Positions 57,001-64,000 of a stretch of 64,000 bases of DNA are shown here, piece by piece; within the stretch, counting starts at the first letter, position 1; the number at the start of each line of letters is the position of its first letter. The translations under genes and the position numbers were made by a program. The stretch is taken from contig JAZHRO010000003.1 of NCBI GenBank assembly GCA_037157565.1, forward strand, positions 39,445,001 through 39,509,000, read 5' to 3'. This DNA is from Thalassia testudinum. Taxonomy: Eukaryota; Streptophyta; Magnoliopsida; Alismatales; Hydrocharitaceae. Under the pieces are notes generated by a model that was not told where the DNA came from, searched no databases, and saw only the letters and a list, made by a program, of their open reading frames with translations.

Positions 57001-57813
57001 AATGGATCGAAGGCATTCCGACCCGAACCAATGATCATAAAGTTGTTATCAAATTCATTCATCAAAACATCTTTTCACGGTTCGAGATTCCATGTGCTAT
57101 AATTTCTAAGGGAGGGACCCATTTCACTAACGATCAGTTCAGGTCACTGGTGACCAAATGCGGGGTGTTGCACCGAATCTCCACTCCATACCACTCCCAA
57201 ACTAATGGTCTAGCTGAGCTATCCAATCGGGTGATCAAGAAAATCCTCCAGGTTACTGTTCAACCTGATAGCAAAGACTGGTCATCCCAACTTCCAGAAG
57301 CTTTGTGGGCTTATAGGATCACCCATAAAACCCAATTAGGTATGTCTCCCTTCAGATGGTGTACGCGAAGGCATGTCACCTCCCCATAGAATTGGAGCAA
57401 AAAGCCTATTAGTCAGTATGGAACTGCAACCTCGATCTTTCTAACGCAGGAACCCACAGAAAGCTTCAAATGAGAGAGATCGATGAATTACACTACAACG
57501 CGTATGAGAACTCATGAATTTACAATGTGCAGGTTAAGGCCTTTCACGACAAGCACATATCTAGAAAAATCTTTCATCCTGGTCAAAAAGTCCTACTCTT
57601 TGATGCCAAGCTTAAACTGTTCCTAGGAAAATTACGATCAAAATGGATCGGACCCTACCTCATCTGATGAATCTCTGGAAATGGAGCCATTGAAATCAGT
57701 CCACTCAGCCATGTTTAGAACGTTTCATCGTGAATGGTCAGAGACTCAAACCATTCATTGACTTGACCGATACAAATTTAGCTGAGATATCCTTTACCCT
57801 CCATTCTCCCTAA
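54020..57813 (+). pseudogene. pol: Decayed pol of family B (3' half of gag-pol)
   Basis: It resumes where 40832 left off and ends at TAA 57811-57813, matching the M stop region. Protease is best preserved (54272-54670, [19 protein letters not shown]). Reverse transcriptase follows (55151-55756, with [10 protein letters not shown] and FMDEFSVFG, so the second catalytic Asp of FMDD is Glu). RNase H is at 56155-56412, and integrase at 56892-57389 ([20 protein letters not shown], so the second catalytic Asp is Lys; NGLAELSN). At least a dozen stops and several frameshifts interrupt it. With catalytic residues also lost, it is dead. It is useful as an outgroup to M. Confidence 0.9.
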
Positions 57814-59455
57814 CCTCATTGTGCCTAGTCGATGGCATAAAACTAAGCGCTTAACAAGAGGCAACCCGTCATTTTTGAAAAAACCAAAACCTTTCTTGAC
57901 ATTCCTATGCTGAATTCATATTACACTTTAGGGTTCATCCATTAGAACAGTCGACCCCACCTCAGGTACCCTGTACTCAAGTTTTGAAATCGTTCAAAAC
58001 AGTCACTTCAACCCGTTCACCCACCCAAAACCTGTTCTAATGAATGATCTAAGCTAAACTCGAACCCACCTAATTTACAATGGGGACATTGCAAATCATA
58101 GGCATGGGGCGGTATGAAAGTGCAAAACACCATGAAAACTCATCTCACATGAAAGGTTTCAACAAAAAAGTCACTTATCCCAAAAATACCAAAAAAAGTA
58201 GAAAATGGTGAAAAAGAACAAAAAAAAAATTAGAGAAACAAAAATTTTGAGGATATACAAAACATGAGGTGGAAAAGTGAAAAATGTCAAAAAGAAGTAC
58301 AAAATGAAAAGAAGAAAAAGAGAGACAGTCATCAGTAAGAAATTAAGGGATTAATTAAGTTCTAGACCATATTAGGAAAAAGAAAAAGAAAAAGTGCTAA
58401 TGAGACACAAAAGAGATTAGTAGGAACACTGATCTTAGGCCTCCTGTGCTATACTCTTAAGCTTAAAAATTCAAGTATCTGCTAAGATCTGGATAATCGT
58501 CAAGAGGTTAGGGAAAATGCGAAGGTTGACTATTAGGCCTAAGGCTTAGGGAGTATTCGACCTCGTTAACTAACTTGTGGCTTGTGGGACTTGGTAACCT
58601 AAGCACCCCAATCCACACACGGTCTGGTTCAGTGCGCTTAATTATCAAAATCATGCAAAAGCATTTAAGTGTTCTGAGAAAGTCGCCTAGATTTGGAGAG
58701 ACCAATCAACACAGGTTGATTTGGATGAGTTCCCGACGCGGAGAGAAGAAAAATTCCCCTCGAAGATGTGCGATAACATATCATCTCCTCGGCACTTGTC
58801 TCCTAGGATATCTACATATCCTACCAGGGGCACGTAAGCACCCTATGTTGGTTCAGATGCCATTGGCAGCATTATCACAAAATGTCATTTGCCATGGTGT
58901 GGATTTAACTACAGAATGCCATGGGTGGGATTATCTCAAAATCTTGAAAGCCAGGGTTCTAGGGGTTGCCATGCGCGGTGCTATCATGAAGCATCGGTTG
59001 CCAGGTACCATTCAAGGATTCATGATGGGGATGAGCAATTCGATACAGACCGTGTTGAGAAGCCAATCCGAAGCTAGAAATAAAAAGAAAAGGGACAGAA
59101 AACTCTCCAAACAAAAAAAATCCTCTATCTCTCTCTTACAGAAAATGCACTGCAAGCTGAACTGAGGCTAAAATACATTACAAGAACGGGTGCTTTAACC
59201 ACGGAGTCCAACAAACCTTAGGATAGTTCCTATGGGCCTTAAAAACCTTCACGGAGGACTGAGGCTAGAGTTGGTTAGGTCTAGATCTTGGTTGGAACTT
59301 GAGTACTTTGAGGCCTATTATCGGCATTCTAACCTAATCAAAAAGAAAAAAAGCACTCATCGTAATTTATGAACACCAAGGAACTCATGGTCTAGAATAG
59401 AAGTTAAAATCGTAAAATTTTGCTAAGGGACTAGCTAATGCTAGGCATGGGGTTA
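57814..59455 (+). other. 3' untranslated region, family B
   Basis: Parallel to M: a decayed post-pol hairpin (57853-57868, ACAAG/CCCGT), an internal purine motif (58100-58115, AGGCATGGGGCGGTATG), an A-rich stretch with shorter A runs (58190-58400), the structured module and the final tract CTAGGCATGGGGTTA ending at 59455. The 65-196-codon ORFs across 58508-59165 overlap the structured module and show no family features. Confidence 0.75.
58725..59040 (+). other. Structured 3' module with three 37-nt hairpins, family B
   Basis: It has the same architecture as M despite its age. The apical hairpin TAGGATAT-CTAC-ATATCCTA is at 58804-58823. Units of exactly 37 nt lie at 58860-58896, 58919-58955 and 58969-59005. 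Arms are AGCATT/AATGTC (5 of 6 pair), GGGATT/AATCTT and GGTGCT/AGCATC (all pair, counting G-U). Loops are ATCACAA, ATCTCAA and ATCATGA. Confidence 0.75.
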
Positions 59456-60182
59456 TGATGGGAACACCATCATGAGCCCTAACTAGCTCATTTTGACCCA
59501 GAAAAGATAATAAAGCTCCTACATAACCAACTAGAGGTCTTAACTCAATGAATAACCATTCTGAGAGAAAAGCAAGAGACAAGGGGTAAAGCTATAATTT
59601 TACCATTGCAGTACAACAATAGGATTTCTCTTGGGCTAAACATAGGTCAAATGGTCTTAACAAGATAAAAGGTGGGTTGAACAGAAAAGGGTTCATGTGA
59701 AGTCTAGGAACTAAATGACTTCTTATAACCCTAAAATAGACCCACTTGATTTAACAAGGTTTTGGTTAGGATAAAGTTCACCTAAACTCTCAAAATATCA
59801 TGGAAAAATATTCTCTAGAGCTAAGAACCTTCAATTTAGCCCTTAGATCCAATTTTGACCTAAATTGGGGCCTCAGTCAAATGTTTGTCCTAAATTAGGT
59901 TTTTGCATAAATTACCCAGTCAAACATGGTCAAACCTGAAATCCAACCTCACCATTGGATTCCTTAGGTCCAAATTAGGTTTCTACAAAAATTTACACCT
60001 AAGGGAATTCATCTTGACCTACTTTGCAAATAGGTCCAACCCAATTACATTTCTACTCCTATCTTTTGAAAACCTCTGTAGAAACCCCCCAACCTTTGTC
60101 TTCATTCTCTGCAATTAGGTCCCTCTACCATTATAGCAGAGGAAATCCTACTCCAGCAAGGTTTTAAGGGAAAGATCTCTCT

Positions 60183-60303
60183 GATTTCTTAGAGAATCCA
60201 CTTCAAAATTGAAAGGGAGATTCTCTAAGAAATCTCCTCCAGTTTGAACACAATTAGAGGTTGTATTTGGTACCCAATCTCTCATGCGAATGCATGAGAG
60301 ATT
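60183..60303 (+). promoter_or_regulatory. Two perfect inverted repeats in B U3
   Basis: A 16-bp arm, GATTTCTTAGAGAATC (60183-60198), pairs with 60219-60234. A 12-bp arm, AATCTCTCATGC (60276-60287), pairs with 60292-60303 around GAAT. They sit in the same place relative to the TATA box as the M palindromes but have unrelated sequence. Confidence 0.75.
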
Positions 60304-60387
60304 CGAGTCTCCTTCAACCTTCCATCTTTGGCGAGCCTGCAGTGGTTGGAAGCTTGTCTTCCAATCACAAATCCTTCCACTAGGGCC

Positions 60388-60395
60388 TATAAAAG
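60388..60395 (+). promoter_or_regulatory. TATA box, B 3' LTR
   Basis: TATAAAAG, 85 bp after the last U3 palindrome (72 bp in M LTR2). Confidence 0.65.
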
Positions 60396-61276
60396 CAGAC
60401 CCAAGCCACCTCCCATCTCCTAAGCTTGAAATTGGCCAAAGAACCCGTCACTTTCTTCTCTTCCCCCTCCAGCTAGTGGCTTAGCAAGCTTCGGTGACAT
60501 CCCTGTCTTTCCCTCTTCGCCTAGCCACAATACCAGTGGCATGGTTCTTCCTCCTATTCATCCGCGTCGCGCAACACCTATCGATGCCCCTACAGCCCCT
60601 TCATCGTCGCTATCCTCCCCCCACTGAGTGCTTTGTCTCCGACGACAGCAATATGAGCTGGCTGCTATCTCTGCCTCCCTCTTCATTTCATTTCATCCAG
60701 GTAAGTCCTCTCTTTTCTAATCATTTTCCTCTCTTTTACTCTTACAAACACCCCTCGACACACGCTATTACCCTCACCTTCTTCATCTCTAGCCAAACCT
60801 CCGGTGAGGCATCCTCGCCGCTCCACGCCACCATTTGCCTCGCCAACCACCCCATAAGCACCGTAACACCTCACTGATCCTAAACCCTCACTCCACTCAC
60901 CACAACACGTCCCCAAAACACCCCTCAATCACACTGACTCTCATGCACACAGGGTGCCCTAGGCACACACTCTCCGACCACCCCACGCCACGCCGACCCC
61001 CGCACTACATTCGCCGTGTCTTGGCGAAGCTCCCTGAGCTTTCTGACGAGGCCACGAGGCCATTTTCGTGTTAACAGGTGTAGGCATCTCCACCACTATT
61101 AACGACCGCGAGGAGCTTGCTTGCAAGCCTCCTCAAGGTCTCCCTACTCTAGGTGCGCAGCCCCAGGTTGCGCGGACTCTCCTCGTGCATGGCTCTAGGC
61201 AGAAAATTGGTTTCGAAGAGCACAATAGTGGCTGCAATCAAGGGAAGCCTCCTACTGTGGACACAAGCAAAGAAAG

Positions 61277-61328
61277 GTGGGACGTTTAGTCCCACATTGG
61301 AAGCTGTTGGGCAGGCACAGTGGAATAA
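61277..61328 (+). promoter_or_regulatory. USE-like palindrome and TATA-like box, B 3' LTR
   Basis: GTGGGAC-GTTTA-GTCCCAC is a perfect 7-bp inverted repeat. GTCCCACATTG differs at one base from the snRNA promoter element RTCCCACATCG. An AATAAGAG follows about 24 bases later. The arrangement matches M. Confidence 0.4.
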
Positions 61329-61384
61329 GAGGAAAAAGTGCAGTAGCCTCCTCACCTCCTAACCACGAGGTGAGGTCCTACTAT

Positions 61385-63075
61385 TGAATGTCGAGTTGCT
61401 ATGCTAACGTGTTTGGTTTTGAAAACCTGTCGTTGAAGTTTGAAAGCGAAGAACTCGTGTTCACCAAATAAAATTTATATTGAAATAAAAATCCCGGGTC
61501 GAATACAAGGTGGCGGACGTTTAATTTAAAAACATGCGATTGTTTTATTTGTCACGATGTAAATTAATTGATTAGAACTATCTAACTATTTACAATAAAT
61601 AGCAAAGAGAGAGAGAATATTACCAACGAAAACCAAAAAGAGATGTAGAATGAACATGGAATTTCATCATCAGAAAGATTGTTCATTACACAAGAAAGCG
61701 GGAAAATGATAACACTAGAAAGCAGTAAATCTACTCTAGGAAGCAGTAAATCTATTCTAGAAAGTAGTAAAAAGAATGGGGAGAGATATCCACCTCGATG
61801 ATCACTTGGAGGACGAGCTGGATGAGACGACGCCTAGACGAAGGAGGATGGAGCAGGACTAAGGAGGACAAAGTGGAAGAACGAGAATGGGGTAGCACGT
61901 CATTGTCCTCGCGGGATCCACTTCCGAAAGGGGGATGAAGAATTGACTTTATCTCGCGAGAAGCATCCCGGGTGTGGGACAAGCTTCTCTTGAGCTTTCA
62001 AGAGGGAGAGAAGAGAAGGAAGGGATGATAATTTCATGTGGAGGGGGTCTCCTTTTATAGTTGCAAGGAGTGGGGGCAATTTGGTCATTACAACTCTAAA
62101 AACATTAAAGCAAGGGTCTTTAGTGATGGATAAAACCGCTGCTAAAGCCCCATCGTGGGCGTAGTGGGGGCACGCACGTGCGGCCGCTCGCTTCCTCACA
62201 CGTAACGCATGCACACGTCTAGCTAATCTCAGCCATCCGATCATGAGATCGGACGACTTAAGTTGTGCCTCCGCTCGCCTCTTCTGTGTGCCTGCTTGCG
62301 TACGATCTCGCATGAGGCGCGGCGTGCAATAGTGCGTGGGCACTATCGAGTGACTGCAGCCGCTTGATCGCGATTGTGCGGTCGATCAAGCGTGCAATTA
62401 CAGCGCTGTGTAGATTGAACGCTTGCCTGTGCTTCGCGTTACGGTGTTCACCCGTTACACTATGGAGGAGAGATGGTCGGGGAGATGTTTTAAGTGGCGC
62501 GTGCTCATGGGGGTTGGATCAAGATCCAATGACTCATATCACGCATTGGATCTTCTTTGGAGAGGCAGCGACGGTCCTGAGGGTCGGTTGGATGGCTGAG
62601 ATGGTGCCACGTTGTGCTATCTTGGCCATCCATCTTCTGGATAATGTAGATGGTGCCACGGGTGTCGGATTGAGTCGATTTTTGCACCGTTAGGCTGCAA
62701 TGGTTGATCCGAATCCATCCGTGCGGTCGGATTTGTCATTTGAAGTGCGGATTCACACCATCTTGACCCTTGATCTTCTAGGGTTCACTAGTCTCTATCT
62801 GATGCTGCAGATGTCTGATTAGGGTGATCTTGGTGTCATTGAACTCCAATCGTTGCCCTGATCACATTTGTACGGTTGGATCTTCGATCTGAGGCCTTGA
62901 TAAAAAGTTTTCTCTGTCCATGAACATAAAAGGAGACAATTAACCTCCATTTTATTCAAACTACTGTAAATGCAAAATGATGCATGTTATGCAATATTTA
63001 TTGTATGCAATGCAATCCTATGCTTAAGAACATGCATAAATAGACATCTTAAGTAGTGTAAACATGTGTACATCA
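61385..63075 (-). repeat. X 3' LTR (1691 bp)
   Basis: On the minus strand it begins TGATGTACACATGTTTAC and ends GACATTCA. It aligns along its length with the A LTR (35986-37640). The small ORFs in it have no recognisable features. Confidence 0.85.
62052..62059 (-). promoter_or_regulatory. TATA box, X LTR
   Basis: TATAAAAG on the minus strand, in CAACTATAAAAGGAGACC. The A copy has lost the first A. Confidence 0.6.
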
Positions 63076-63095
63076 TACCCCCATGCCTATCTTTT
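63076..63095 (-). other. 3' polypurine tract, X
   Basis: AAAAGATAGGCATGGGGGTA on the minus strand abuts the LTR start. Confidence 0.8.
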
Positions 63096-64000
63096 GCTAG
63101 TCCCTAGCAAAAACTATATGCTATTTAAAAAAGAATCAGATTGGATTATTTAGGCTTGAGTTATTTTCAATCATTAAGAAAATGGCTACTTATGATATGA
63201 ACTTTCAAAGACACAACAGTGCCCGAGTATCTGCCAAAATGTAGACCGCCTCAAGCCCTTGCCTTATTCAGAGAAAAATTTATTTTTCCCTTTTTCCTCT
63301 TTTCCAATTTTCCTTTTTTTTTTGGATTTTCAAGTTTAGGGTTTAAGAGTGGCTTTCTACGGCCATTCAACTCACCCAAGATTTAATGAGAACCCTAAGT
63401 TCTAAGCATCTTATTGTGAATGTGATAGACTCATTGACCGGCAGTTAAAACAGACTTCATATTTCTTCACCTTCAGGTGACCTAAAAAAGAGAATTCTGT
63501 CTAAAGGTGTATCATTATAATCGGTAGCTTTCTCCCTACTTTTATTTTTTTTACGGGGTCAACACAAGGGTGAATCCAATGTATATCTCCCTGGTTTATT
63601 CTACTTGTCCACTTCTTTCTAAGTGCTTTGGGATTTTTTAATGCATTTATTGAGCTGGGTTCTGGACAAACAGTCGATGAGCTGTTACACCGACAACTTG
63701 CTAGTCATACTCATGCGGCAAAGCGTGGTTTATTTCTTTTTTTTCCTTTCTCCTTTTTTCTTTTTAAGTAGGTGGCTTCCCTGGTCTAAGATTTATCTAA
63801 AGGTAGCAAAAAGAGAAAGATCCAGTGACTAGGCTCTGGACAACCTACCTATGGGCTATTACCCACGATAACTTACCGGCCATATCACCCTAGAAGTTTC
63901 ATTGGCTACCCAATTTCCATTAGAATCGCTGAACAATGGGTCAGTGCAAAGAAAGTGTGTAGATGCTAGAAACTCAAAGTTCCCTCAAATCAAAGGGAGG
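63096..64000 (-). other. 3' untranslated region of X (partial)
   Basis: It is homologous to about 35060-35965 of A. It includes both repeated hairpin units (63661-63715 and 63832-63890). No credible ORF is present. The internal purine motif and pol should lie beyond the window. Confidence 0.7.

Larger units (their letters stand above)
37641..61384 (+). mobile_element. Old, decayed Athila-type element (family B), interrupted by C
   Basis: B is clearly related to M in every part, but with many substitutions and stop codons. Its sequence is 37641-40832 plus 54020-61384. Element C (40833-54019) splits it between gag and protease. The flanks of C resemble a 5-bp duplication, GTCCC on the right with one base lost on the left. 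Its 5' LTR is cut by A and its 3' LTR by X. It is the oldest layer in the window. Confidence 0.9.
59456..61384 (+). repeat. Family B 3' LTR, truncated by X
   Basis: It begins TGATGG-GAACA-CCATCA, a terminal palindrome, and aligns with the first 1.9 kb of the M LTR up to the CACGAGGTGAGGTCC segment. Element X starts at 61385, so the last 0.8 kb or so should lie beyond X. U3 has two perfect inverted repeats (60183-60234 and 60276-60303) before a TATA box. A TTCGCC/GGCGAA hairpin (61010-61028) and a USE-like palindrome (61277-61299) follow. Confidence 0.85.
61385..64000 (-). mobile_element. 3' end of a minus-strand family A element (X)
   Basis: It is a 1691-bp LTR plus about 0.9 kb of 3' untranslated region, continuing past the right window edge. 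It is homologous to A but opposite in orientation and clearly diverged. It is inserted in the B 3' LTR; the expected 5-bp target duplication is ACTAT (61380-61384), to be found beyond the window. Confidence 0.85.

Noticed and set aside
58575..59165. 196-codon ORF in the B 3' region, and the 96-codon ORF at 9197-9487 in M
   Set aside because: Both run across the hairpin module in different relative frames and do not align as proteins, while the nucleotide structure does align.

Overview
This window is plant nuclear DNA made entirely of nested Ty3/gypsy LTR retrotransposons of the Athila type. I found no host gene, tRNA, rRNA or CRISPR. The evidence is the primer binding site TGGCGCCGTTGCCGGGGA (complement of a tRNA-Asp 3' end), long TG...CA LTRs, a single gag-pol frame with a DLGAS protease site, FMDD reverse transcriptase, RNase H and a D,D35E integrase, and the gag hallmark [13 protein letters not shown]. 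Heavy nesting and C-to-T nonsense mutations suggest silenced, probably pericentromeric heterochromatin of an angiosperm. The species cannot be told from the sequence. Layout: (1) 1-34407 is a tandem array of a young family, here called M. Four LTRs (the first cut by the window edge; full length 2703 bp) alternate with three internal regions of about 8.19 kb, with a repeat period of 10889-10890 bp. Copy 1 has an uninterrupted 1898-codon gag-pol; copy 2 has two single-base frameshifts; copy 3 has two nonsense codons. (2) 34408-37640 is the 3' end of another family (A), interrupted in its integrase by the M array, ending in a 1655-bp LTR. (3) 37641-40832 plus 54020-61384 is an old, decayed relative of M (B). 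It has a 5' LTR stub, PBS, broken gag and pol, 3' untranslated region and a truncated 3' LTR. (4) 40833-54019 is a complete but decayed minus-strand element (C) inserted into B. (5) 61385-64000 is the 3' end of a minus-strand element (X, same family as A), inserted into the 3' LTR of B. The order inferred is B first; then A, C and X into B; then M into A. The main non-coding discovery is a conserved, strongly structured module between the pol stop codon and the 3' LTR, where many Athila elements carry an env-like ORF and these do not. In M and B it contains three 37-nt hairpins of the same architecture with pair-preserving sequence changes, next to an apical hairpin. C has a recognisable version, and A/X have a two-unit analogue of different sequence. 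The module lies between two purine-tract motifs: one just after pol, one at the LTR. Other structure shared across families includes a palindrome at the 5' end of every LTR, palindromes upstream of the LTR TATA box, a covarying hairpin just after the pol stop, and an snRNA-promoter-like USE motif inside the M and B LTRs.
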